Shown piece after piece: positions 5,963 to 11,437 of a stretch of 11,437 nt of DNA. Source of the DNA: Pseudomonadota bacterium (GTDB lineage Bacteria; Pseudomonadota; Alphaproteobacteria; Rhizobiales; Xanthobacteraceae); contig JAEVZN010000094.1 of the NCBI GenBank assembly GCA_023392205.1, forward strand, positions 1 to 11,437, given 5' to 3'. The notes beneath the pieces were generated by a model. It made no database searches. It was given only the letters and a program-made list of their open reading frames with translations, and had not been told where the DNA came from. How positions within the stretch are numbered: position 1 is the first letter of the stretch; each line of letters begins with the position of its first letter. A program made the position numbers and the translations under genes.

Positions 5963-7156
5963 GTGGCGGCATCGCGCACGATCCTCATCGCCGGCGCGGG
6001 CATCGGAGGACTGACTGCGGCAATTGGGCTGGCACGGGCAGGCCACCGCGTCGAAATCGTCGAACAGGCCCCTGCGTTAAGCGACATCGGTGCCGGCTTG
6101 CAGATCTCGCCGAATGCCGCGCGCGTTCTGATCGGTCTCGGGCTGGGCGACAGGCTGGCCGACAGCGCGACGATTCCCGATGCAGTTTCGGTCCGGTCCG
6201 GCAGGACCGATCGCGAGATCGCGTCTATGCCGCTTGGGCAGGCGATGGCGTTCCGGTTCGGCGCGCCCTATTGGGTTCTGCATCGCGGCGACCTGCAGGC
6301 GGCCCTCGCAGATGCGGTTGCCGACGAACCGGATGTGTCGCTCAATCTCGGCAGCAAACTCACCGATTTCGCGACGCACTCGAACGGCCTGACCGCGCTC
6401 GTCGGGCGGCGCGGACAGACCGACGAAGTCCCCGCGCGCGCCCTGATCGGCGCGGACGGCTTGTGGTCGGCAACGCGGGTGCGTCTCAAGCCCCGGATAT
6501 CATTGCCGGATTTTCGCGGCCGCACCGCCTGGCGCGCGACCCTGCCGGCCGGTGATGTGCCGGACATCTGGCGCGGCACTCTCATTCGGCTGTGGCTTGG
6601 ACCGAAAGCGCATCTTGTCCTGTATCCATTGCGCGGCGGGGCGCTGACCAACCTCGTCGCCATCGTGCAGGACGGATGGCGCGAGAAAGGATGGTCGGCG
6701 GCCGGCAATGCCTTTGAATTGCTTCAGCATTTTCCGGCGCGCGGATGGTCGGCGAAAGTCCGCGACTTGCTGGATTTGCCCAAATCCTGGGTGAAATGGG
6801 CGCTGTTCGACAGCGACCGCAGCTTTACCGGCGAGGGGCCGGTGACGCTGATCGGGGATGCGGCGCATCCGCTGCTGCCGTTTCTCGCGCAGGGCGCCGG
6901 CATGGCGATTGAGGATGCGGCCGCCCTCACGCAAGCCCTGAGCGACAAAAACGCCGATATTTCAACGGCCTTGCGCCGGTTCGAGGCCGGGCGCCGCGCC
7001 CGGATCGATCGCGTGCGCGAGGCGGCCCGGCTGAACGGGCGCATCTATCACATGAGCGGACCGGCGGCGCTGGCGCGCAATGCGGGCATGCGGATGCTGG
7101 GCGGAAAGGCGCTGCTGCAGCGCTATGACTGGCTCTATGACTGGCGGCCGGACTGA
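5963..7156 (+). CDS. FAD-dependent monooxygenase (UbiH / salicylate hydroxylase-like)
   Basis: A 397-residue flavoprotein of the group A aromatic hydroxylase type. It uses NAD(P)H and O2 to hydroxylate a ring substrate that cannot be told from the sequence. It has the N-terminal FAD Rossmann motif GAGIGG (11-16), an acidic residue for the ribose at the end of the second strand (EIVEQAP, Glu34), the DG motif GADGLWS (163-169) and the GD motif IGDAAHPLLPFLAQGAGMAI (297-316). The GTG at 5963 is the start: GGAG lies 5 nt before it and the Rossmann fold begins six residues in. There is no signal peptide. Databases often call such proteins salicylate monooxygenase; ubiquinone-type hydroxylation is an alternative. 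It is cotranscribed with the zinc-finger gene and converges on csoR, whose stop is 47 nt away. Confidence 0.92.
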   Translation: MAASRTILIAGAGIGGLTAAIGLARAGHRVEIVEQAPALSDIGAGLQISPNAARVLIGLGLGDRLADSATIPDAVSVRSGRTDREIASMPLGQAMAFRFGAPYWVLHRGDLQAALADAVADEPDVSLNLGSKLTDFATHSNGLTALVGRRGQTDEVPARALIGADGLWSATRVRLKPRISLPDFRGRTAWRATLPAGDVPDIWRGTLIRLWLGPKAHLVLYPLRGGALTNLVAIVQDGWREKGWSAAGNAFELLQHFPARGWSAKVRDLLDLPKSWVKWALFDSDRSFTGEGPVTLIGDAAHPLLPFLAQGAGMAIEDAAALTQALSDKNADISTALRRFEAGRRARIDRVREAARLNGRIYHMSGPAALARNAGMRMLGGKALLQRYDWLYDWRPD

Positions 7157-7166
7157 CGCAGCACAA

Positions 7167-7219
7167 CAGAACAACAGCGCCAGAACGCACAGAACAAGGG
7201 TGTTTATCTGTCTGTTCTG
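7167..7219. repeat. CAGAAC repeats and weak hairpin between convergent genes
   Basis: CAGAAC occurs at 7167, 7181 and 7190, and its complement GTTCTG begins at 7214 (a further GTTCTG at 7257 is within csoR). CAGAACA (7190-7196) and TGTTCTG (7213-7219) could pair as a 7-bp stem with a 16-base loop. It joins the ends of the monooxygenase gene and csoR and may be a weak bidirectional terminator, but the stem is A/T-rich and has no T-run. Confidence 0.3.
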
Positions 7220-7479
7220 CTCAATACTTCCATCAATTCTGCGATCTTTCTGCGTTGTTCTGGGCGATTTCCGGAATTGATCGCACCTTCCACGCAATGC
7301 GCCACGTGATCGCGCAGAACCTCCTCCTCCACCCGGCGCAAGGCCGCACGGACGGCGGAGATCTGCGTGACCACATCGATGCAATAGCGGTCTTCGTCGA
7401 CCATGCGGGTAAGCCCGCGCACCTGGCCTTCGATCCGCTGCAGCCTTTTCGTGACCTTCGCCTTGGCTTCGCTCTGCAT
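7204..7479 (-). CDS. csoR: CsoR-family copper-sensing transcriptional repressor
   Basis: A 91-residue all-helical repressor of the CsoR/RcnR (DUF156) family that binds operator DNA when apo and lets go on binding Cu(I). The N-terminal part, KRLQRIEGQVRGLTRMVDEDRYC, is the family signature. Cys33, His58 and Cys62 reproduce the Cys-His-Cys ligand set of Mycobacterium tuberculosis CsoR (Cys36, His61, Cys65) with identical 25- and 4-residue spacing, so copper rather than Ni/Co or formaldehyde is the likely ligand. It is divergent from a Cu(I)-ATPase gene and shares its operator. There is no ribosome binding site at a normal distance before the ATG at 7479: the operator ends only 8 nt upstream, and the best promoter predicts a transcript starting at about the ATG itself. 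Confidence 0.94.
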   Translation of the reverse strand: MQSEAKAKVTKRLQRIEGQVRGLTRMVDEDRYCIDVVTQISAVRAALRRVEEEVLRDHVAHCVEGAINSGNRPEQRRKIAELMEVLSRTDR

Positions 7480-7491
7480 CCGATCTATATA
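7463..7491 (+). promoter_or_regulatory. Predicted copA promoter (TTGGCT-N17-TATATA)
   Basis: TTGGCT (7463-7468) and TATATA (7486-7491) are 17 nt apart, a good housekeeping-type promoter. The -35 lies inside the 5' end of csoR. The start would be near 7498, about 37 nt before the copA ATG. The CsoR operator overlaps the -10 and the start, so bound repressor would block transcription. Confidence 0.6.
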
Positions 7492-7514
7492 CCCCTACGG
7501 GGTATAGGTTACAA
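7486..7514 (-). promoter_or_regulatory. Predicted csoR promoter (TTGTAA-N17-TATATA)
   Basis: On the minus strand TTGTAA (7514-7509) and TATATA (7491-7486) are also 17 nt apart. The -10 is the same self-complementary hexamer as the copA -10, and the operator fills most of the spacer. The start would fall 6-7 nt downstream, at about 7479-7480, which is the csoR ATG, so the mRNA may be leaderless. Confidence 0.5.
7488..7506. promoter_or_regulatory. CsoR operator
   Basis: TATACCCC-TAC-GGGGTATA is a perfect 8-3-8 inverted repeat of the kind bound by CsoR-family repressors (A/T flanks around C and G runs). It lies between csoR and copA and overlaps the -10 region of both predicted promoters, so a single site would control both genes. 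The regulation is inferred from the sequence and from the family. Confidence 0.85.
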
Positions 7515-7534
7515 GCGAGACGGTGCCGGGCGAT

Positions 7535-9904
7535 ATGAACCAGGACAAACATTCCGGCTGCTGCCATGGCGGCGGTACAGCACACGCATCGGCCCAGGGA
7601 TCGGCCGACGTGTCGGCCAAGGCCATCGATCCGGTCTGCGGCATGAGCGTGGACAAGGCGTCGGCAAAGCACACGCACCACCACGCCGATCAGGACTATT
7701 TCTTCTGCTCGGCCGGCTGCCGCACGAAATTCATCGCCGATCCGCAGAAATATCTCTCCCCGCGACCCGCCTCCTCAGACCCCGTGCCCGAAGGCACCAT
7801 CTTCACCTGCCCGATGCATCCGGAGATCCGGCAGGAAGGCCCCGGCGCCTGCCCGATCTGCGGCATGGCGCTCGAACCGGAAACGATCACCGCCGACAGC
7901 GCTCCAAATCCCGAACTGGCCGACATGAGCCGCCGCTTCTGGATCGGCCTTGCACTGGCGCTTCCGGTCTTTGCGCTGGAAATGGGCTCGCATCTGATCG
8001 GCGGGCACGGCCTCGTGCCGCAGGCGACATCGAACCTGATCCAGTTCGCGCTGGCGACGCCGGTCGTGCTCTGGGCCGGCTGGCCTTTCTTTGTGCGCGG
8101 CTGGCAATCGATCCAGACCCGCAATCTCAACATGTTCACGCTGATCGCCATCGGCACCGGCGTGGCCTGGCTCTACAGCGTGGTGGCGACCTTCGCGCCC
8201 GGCATCTTCCCGGCCGATTTCCGCGGGCATGACGGCGCGGTCGCGGTCTATTTCGAATCCGCGGCCGTGATCACCGTGCTGGTGCTGATGGGTCAGGTGC
8301 TGGAATTGCGCGCGAGAGAGGCCACGTCGGGCGCCATCAAGGCGTTGCTCAATCTGGCGCCGAAGACCACGCGGCGTGTGACGCCGGATGGCGGCGACGA
8401 AGAAGTGCCGCTGGACGCGGTCGCGCCCGGCGATCTGCTTCGCGTGCGGCCCGGCGACAAGGTGCCGGTCGATGGCGAAGTGACCGAAGGCCGCTCGTCG
8501 GTCGACGAATCCCTGGTCACCGGCGAATCCATGCCGGTCGGCAAGGAAACCGGCGCGCGCGTGATTGCCGGCAGCATCAATCGCAGCGGCGCTTTCGTGA
8601 TGCGCGCCGAGAAGGTCGGCCGCGAGACGCTCCTGTCGCAGATCGTGCAGATGGTCGCCAATGCGCAGCGCTCGCGCGCGCCGATCCAGCGGCGTGCCGA
8701 TCAGGTCTCCGGCTGGTGCGTGCCCGCCGTGATTGTGGGGGCGATCCTCGCCTTTGCGGCCTGGTCGTGGTTCGGGCCGGAGCCGCGTTTCACCTACGCG
8801 CTGATTGCGGCCGTCTCCGTGCTCATCATCGCCTGCCCCTGCGCGCTCGGTCTGGCGACGCCGATGTCGATCATGGTCGGGGTCGGGCGCGGCGCCCAGC
8901 AGGGCGTGCTGATCCGCAATGCCGAGGCGCTGGAGCGGATGGAAAAGGTCGACACGCTGGTGATTGACAAGACCGGCACGTTGACCGAAGGCCGCCCGGC
9001 CGTCACCCGCATCGTTGCGCAGGAGGGCTTTGCCGAAGACGACATCCTGCGGCTGGCCGCCAGTGTCGAGGCGCTGAGCGAGCATCCGCTGGCGCAGGCC
9101 ATCGTGACAGCCGCGAAGGACAAGGGGCTGAAGCTCCCTCCGGCCTCGGACTTCGATTCCCCCGCCGGCAAGGGCGCCCTGGCACAGGTGGACGGCCAAC
9201 GGATTGCCATCGGAAATGCGTCGTTCCTGGCATCTCTCGGTGTGGACTCCGCCAGCCTCAAGGACGAGGCCACGCGGCTGCGCGAGGATGGTACAACGGT
9301 CGTCATCCTCGCCATCGGCCAGCGCGTGGCCGGATTGTTTGCCATTGCCGATCCGGTCAAGCCGCAGACGCAGGCCGCCATCGATGCATTGCGGGCCGAC
9401 GGGCTGCGCGTGGTCATGCTCACTGGCGACAACCGCACGACTGCGGAAGCCGTCGCGCGCAAGCTCTCCATCGCCGAGGTCGAGGCGGAGATCCTTCCCG
9501 ACGGCAAGGCCGCCGTGGTGGAGAAACTGCGCAAGGAAGGCCGCGTGGTCGCCATGGCGGGCGACGGGGTGAACGACGCGCCCGCCCTCGCCGCGGCGGA
9601 TGTGGGCATCGCCATGGGCACCGGCACCGATGTCGCCATCGAAAGCGCAGGAATCACGCTACTCAAGGGCGACCTGACGGGGATCGTGCGCGCGCGTCAC
9701 CTGTCGCAGGCGGTGATGCGCAACATCCGCCAGAACCTGTTCTTTGCGTTTGTCTATAATTCGGCGGGCGTGCCGATTGCGGCCGGCGTGCTCTATCCGG
9801 TCCTGGGATTGCTGCTGTCGCCGATGGTTGCGGCGGCGGCCATGGCGCTGTCATCGGTCAGTGTGGTCGGCAATGCGCTGCGGCTGCGCGGCGTCAAACT
9901 GTAA
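7535..9904 (+). CDS. copA: Cu(I)-exporting P1B-type ATPase with YHS and metal-binding N-terminal domains
   Basis: A 789-residue inner-membrane pump that exports Cu(I) at the cost of ATP. The N-terminal region is Cys/His-rich (HSGCCHGG), followed by a YHS domain (about 30-75; DPVCGM, FCSAGC) and a small heavy-metal-binding domain (about 90-114; CPMHPE, CPICGM). There is no classical HMA domain. The ATPase core has the actuator TGES (329-332), the membrane CPC motif (434-436), the phosphorylated Asp478 in DKTGT, the nucleotide-binding HP in SEHPLA (517-518) and GDGVND (676-681). The Cu(I) residues of class P1B-1 are present: YN in the seventh helix (741-742) and M-x2-SS in the eighth (Met770, Ser773-774). 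The start is uncertain: the ATG at 7535 or an in-frame GTG at 7523, neither with a clear ribosome binding site. Regulation is by CsoR at 7488-7506. Confidence 0.95.
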   Translation: MNQDKHSGCCHGGGTAHASAQGSADVSAKAIDPVCGMSVDKASAKHTHHHADQDYFFCSAGCRTKFIADPQKYLSPRPASSDPVPEGTIFTCPMHPEIRQEGPGACPICGMALEPETITADSAPNPELADMSRRFWIGLALALPVFALEMGSHLIGGHGLVPQATSNLIQFALATPVVLWAGWPFFVRGWQSIQTRNLNMFTLIAIGTGVAWLYSVVATFAPGIFPADFRGHDGAVAVYFESAAVITVLVLMGQVLELRAREATSGAIKALLNLAPKTTRRVTPDGGDEEVPLDAVAPGDLLRVRPGDKVPVDGEVTEGRSSVDESLVTGESMPVGKETGARVIAGSINRSGAFVMRAEKVGRETLLSQIVQMVANAQRSRAPIQRRADQVSGWCVPAVIVGAILAFAAWSWFGPEPRFTYALIAAVSVLIIACPCALGLATPMSIMVGVGRGAQQGVLIRNAEALERMEKVDTLVIDKTGTLTEGRPAVTRIVAQEGFAEDDILRLAASVEALSEHPLAQAIVTAAKDKGLKLPPASDFDSPAGKGALAQVDGQRIAIGNASFLASLGVDSASLKDEATRLREDGTTVVILAIGQRVAGLFAIADPVKPQTQAAIDALRADGLRVVMLTGDNRTTAEAVARKLSIAEVEAEILPDGKAAVVEKLRKEGRVVAMAGDGVNDAPALAAADVGIAMGTGTDVAIESAGITLLKGDLTGIVRARHLSQAVMRNIRQNLFFAFVYNSAGVPIAAGVLYPVLGLLLSPMVAAAAMALSSVSVVGNALRLRGVKL

Positions 9905-9906
9905 AA

Positions 9907-9930
9907 CCCCGGCTTTGATCAAAGCCGGGG
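9907..9930. terminator. Perfect hairpin terminator between convergent genes
   Basis: CCCCGGCTTTGA and TCAAAGCCGGGG form a perfect 12-bp self-complementary palindrome of 24 bp, two bases after the copA stop. AAAA precedes it on the plus strand, so minus-strand transcripts from the small gene ending at 10016 would see a hairpin followed by a U-run. On the plus strand it has no U-run but could still end the copA message. It doubles as the hairpin of repeat copy 2. Confidence 0.8.
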
Positions 9931-9997
9931 CTCAACCGTCCCGCATTGACGCGTTGTCTTCACGCGAAGCGGTCATCACTTCGCTCGACAATGCTTA
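9907..9997 (-). repeat. Intergenic palindromic repeat, copy 2 (inverted)
   Basis: The minus strand carries the same conserved block as copy 1 (9943-9995), here starting AGCATTGTCGAGCGAAGTG and ending ACGCGTCAATGC. It is followed, as in copy 1, by a hairpin with CCGGCTTTGATC (9907-9930). About 45 of 53 bases of the block agree by hand alignment. Copies 1 and 2 are in opposite orientation about 8.7 kb apart, each between convergent gene ends. Confidence 0.85.
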
Positions 9998-10015
9998 CGC
10001 CGCGCAACTCATGCC

Positions 10016-10177
10016 TCAGAACACGGCGAGATAACGCAACAGGGATATGACGCCGATAATAATGACGATGATCCGCACGATCTGCTTGGTGCGGCCGTCC
10101 AGCGGCAGCATGTTGACGAGATACAAAACCAGAAAAATAACAAGAAACGTGATCAGAATGCTGATCAGCAAGGACAT
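10016..10177 (-). CDS. Short two-helix membrane peptide (Thivi_2564-like)
   Basis: A 53-residue gene. It encodes MSLLISILITFLVIFLVLYL, then a short polar hinge (NMLPLDGRTKQ), then IVRIIVIIIGVISLLRYLAVF. The two helices (about 2-21 and 33-52) with the PLDGRTKQIV hinge resemble small proteins annotated as Thivi_2564 family membrane proteins; I recall that name and do not know a function. GAGGAGAGGGG directly precedes the ATG, a very strong ribosome binding site, which argues strongly that it is real. Its 3' end faces copA across the terminator hairpin. The 209 nt before it are unassigned, so it may have its own promoter. Confidence 0.85.
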   Translation of the reverse strand: MSLLISILITFLVIFLVLYLVNMLPLDGRTKQIVRIIVIIIGVISLLRYLAVF

Positions 10178-10386
10178 CGCCCCTCTCCTCTTCAGTCACG
10201 GCCCGGATCGGTGCGATGCCGGACATGGGAACCATAAGCCGATGCGGGCGAAAAAGTTCCATATCCGGAACAGAAGGGTGTGGATGACTTGAGTACTGTG
10301 CCGGCCGGTCCCGCCACAACGCCAGCGCTTGCGGTCGTGACACATCGCTACGTTGCGACATGTTTTCCACATCGGCCGGAAAGGAT
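10178..10386. other. Gap between the lipoprotein and the small membrane gene; GTTCC/GGAAC palindrome
   Basis: I see no gene in this 209-nt stretch. GTTCC (10256-10260) and GGAAC (10267-10271) form an inverted repeat with a 6-base spacer, and another GGAAC lies at 10228-10232. The minus-strand GGAAC resembles the -35 of EcfG stress promoters, but no GTT follows at the required distance. The gap presumably holds the promoter of the gene starting at 10177. Confidence 0.3.
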
Positions 10387-10740
10387 TTAGCGCAGCGCGC
10401 CGTCGCTGACCGTGCGGTATTTCAACTGGCAGCCCTTGTCGGTGCCGGTGATATCGATTTCGCGCAGATCGCCCTGCACGGTATTGAATTCATTCATATA
10501 AGCCAGCGCGACGGCGATCTCGCCGCCGGCCCCCTGCCGCGCCTTGTCGATCAGACCCTGCAACTCGGCTTCGCGTTTCACCAGTTCGCCGCCGCGTGTG
10601 TTGAGCTGCTCGCAATTGTAGAGCCGGAATTTGCCTGGGCGGGACGTATTCGCGACCAGATCGTGGCTGGTGCATGCGCCGGGCAGCATGGCGGCGGCCA
10701 GCAGCAACGCGATCGTCAGGTTTGGGGAAAGTCGCTTCAT
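10387..10740 (-). CDS. Putative small lipoprotein
   Basis: A 117-residue protein with a signal sequence: MKRLSPNLTIALLLAAAMLP, then GACTSHD. The Cys at position 23 could be lipidated after cleavage by signal peptidase II. The box reads LPGAC, so the -3 residue is Pro instead of Leu/Val/Ile, which is unusual. The mature part is charged and helical (LNTRGGELVKREAELQGL, then IDKARQGAGGEIAVALAYMN). Two further cysteines (YNCEQ and KGCQL) may form a disulfide. Similar uncharacterised proteins exist in Bradyrhizobiaceae. No ribosome binding site is obvious. The 5' flank (10741-10953) contains a short tandem repeat. Its function is unknown. Confidence 0.8.
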   Translation of the reverse strand: MKRLSPNLTIALLLAAAMLPGACTSHDLVANTSRPGKFRLYNCEQLNTRGGELVKREAELQGLIDKARQGAGGEIAVALAYMNEFNTVQGDLREIDITGTDKGCQLKYRTVSDGALR

Positions 10741-10871
10741 TCGCGCCGCAGGTCACATGCAAAAGGGGCAAAAGCCGGGCCGATATATCGTAGGCGCACC
10801 ACCGGCTGCAAATCGCAGCGGATGTTGCGGGAATGATTGCCCCGGCTATCTCGATTCTGAGCTTTAGGTCG

Positions 10872-10920
10872 GATCTGATTGTTCGGACCTGCTGATACAG
10901 ACCTGCTGATGCCGACCTGC
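10872..10920. repeat. Degenerate 14-bp tandem repeat
   Basis: Units of 14 bases start at 10872, 10886, 10900 and 10914: GATCTGATTGTTCG, GACCTGCTGATACA, GACCTGCTGATGCC and a partial GACCTGC. The middle two differ at only three positions. It lies in the 213-nt gap between the response regulator (ends 10954) and the lipoprotein gene (starts 10740), both minus strand. I see no gene in the gap. The repeat could be slippage or regulator half-sites. Confidence 0.6.
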
Positions 10921-10953
10921 GCACAATGCTACGGCATATCCCGCAACGCGCGC

Positions 10954-11358
10954 TCAGGACACATGTCTTTCGACCTGCATCCGCGAGGACGATGGCCCGG
11001 GTCCAGACGACGCCGCTTCGCCCAGAATGGCCAGCAGACGCTGTTCGTCCGCCGGTTTGCCCACATTGGGGACGCTTGCCAGAATCTCGCCGCCGATGCG
11101 TCCGGGATTTTCATAGGCGCTGGAAATCACAAAGGGCACGCCGCGTGCGCGGAGAGCTTCGGCGACCGGCGTGACAAGTTCTTTGCCGAGATTGACGTCG
11201 AGGAGCGCCACCAGGGGGGCCTCGTCATCCAGAAGGCGGAGAGCCGCATCCACACTCGCAACCGGACCGACGACCCGCCACCCGGAGCGTTCGAGCATCA
11301 TCTGCAGGTCCATCGCGACCAGAAACTCGTCCTCGACAACCAATACCGATTTCTGCAT
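10954..11358 (-). CDS. Receiver-only response regulator
   Basis: A 134-residue CheY-like receiver domain with no output domain. It begins MQKSVLVVEDEFLVAMDLQM. The acidic pair is Glu9-Asp10, the phosphoacceptor Asp54 in ALLDVNL, the switch Ser79 in FVISSAY and the conserved Lys101-Pro102 in NVGKPAD, so it should be phosphorylated by a kinase. Residues 113-134 form a Ser/Gly-rich tail. Such single-domain regulators are common in rhizobia and often work with HWE- or HisKA_2-type kinases. I chose the ATG at 11358; an upstream TTG at 11373 would add five residues and overlap the stop of the preceding frame. An ATG-proximal AGAGAAG gives a modest ribosome binding site. It follows the 3' end of a probable kinase gene by 11 nt. 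Confidence 0.92.
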   Translation of the reverse strand: MQKSVLVVEDEFLVAMDLQMMLERSGWRVVGPVASVDAALRLLDDEAPLVALLDVNLGKELVTPVAEALRARGVPFVISSAYENPGRIGGEILASVPNVGKPADEQRLLAILGEAASSGPGPSSSRMQVERHVS

Positions 11359-11369
11359 CCATTCTTCTC

Positions 11370-11437
11370 TCAATCCGGCTGAGAGGCACCCGCGATTGGA
11401 ATGACGATCTCGGTTTGCAAACCTTCCGTCGCATACC
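11370..11437 (-). CDS. C-terminal tail of a probable sensor histidine kinase (partial)
   Basis: The minus strand carries 21 codons and a TGA (11370-11372) in the frame that fits a gene running in from the right edge. The tail reads ATEGLQTEIVIPIAG. The G-x4-I-x-I-P pattern looks like the last beta-strand of a histidine-kinase ATPase domain, and the receiver-only regulator starts 11 nt later. The identification rests on this short tail and the gene order, so it is tentative. Confidence 0.5.
   Translation of the reverse strand, partial: YATEGLQTEIVIPIAGASQPD

Noticed and set aside
7775..9199. A 474-codon open frame antisense to copA
   Set aside because: The copA frame has every P-type ATPase motif. 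The antisense protein is a low-complexity Arg/His/Asp-rich shadow.
1171..9997. Inverted repeats as ends of a transposon or genomic island
   Set aside because: The enclosed genes are ordinary chromosomal ones (cysE, DUF3126, copA), no transposase or integrase is present, and the repeat is an intergenic type familiar from many sites in related genomes.
10228..10271. GGAAC motifs as an EcfG general-stress promoter for the gene at 10177
   Set aside because: The minus-strand GGAAC is not followed by GTT at 16-18 nt; the nearest is about 23 nt away. Only the palindrome is noted.
1..11437. CRISPR array, tRNA, rRNA, toxin-antitoxin or phage defence module
   Set aside because: No regularly spaced repeats, cloverleaf or recognisable defence proteins were seen on either strand.

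Overview
The window is GC-rich and densely packed. It looks like a chromosomal segment of an alphaproteobacterium of the order Hyphomicrobiales (Rhizobiales), most likely the Bradyrhizobium/Rhodopseudomonas/Afipia group. The grounds are the families present (DUF3126, a DUF6949-like membrane protein, an alphaproteobacterial zf-CHCC protein, a receiver-only regulator of rhizobial type), a TTAA-N7-TTAAC site of CtrA type, and two copies of an intergenic repeat that I recognise from that group. No mobile element, CRISPR array, tRNA or rRNA was seen. Family names rest on recognising motifs by eye, not on database searches.

Layout. (1) 1-1275: the 5' part of a small membrane protein gene on the minus strand diverges from a membrane-anchored hypothetical gene on the plus strand (427-1173), with a CtrA-type box between them. 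The plus gene ends in repeat copy 1 and its hairpin (1171-1275). (2) 1290-5503: five minus-strand genes. In transcription order they are a multi-pass membrane protein, two alpha/beta hydrolases, serine acetyltransferase (cysE) and a DUF3126 protein. The membrane protein and the hydrolases are tightly spaced; cysE has a 147-nt upstream gap and probably its own promoter. (3) 5686-7156: a zinc-finger protein of NDUFS6/zf-CHCC type and an FAD-dependent monooxygenase, 19 nt apart on the plus strand. (4) 7204-9904: a copper-resistance unit with a CsoR-family repressor (minus) divergent from a Cu(I)-exporting P1B ATPase (plus). One 19-bp operator overlaps two promoters that appear to share a -10 hexamer. 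A hairpin terminator and inverted repeat copy 2 follow. (5) 10016-11437, minus strand: a 53-residue two-helix membrane peptide, a small putative lipoprotein, a receiver-only response regulator, and the last codons of what is probably its sensor kinase.

Functionally this is mostly housekeeping and stress physiology: cysteine biosynthesis, copper efflux and two-component signalling. I see no clear new defence or mobile system. The parts most worth a second look are the architecture of the csoR/copA control region (possible leaderless csoR mRNA), the paired inverted repeats at convergent gene ends, the CtrA-type box, the CysE C terminus without the usual terminal isoleucine, and the zf-CHCC/monooxygenase pair.
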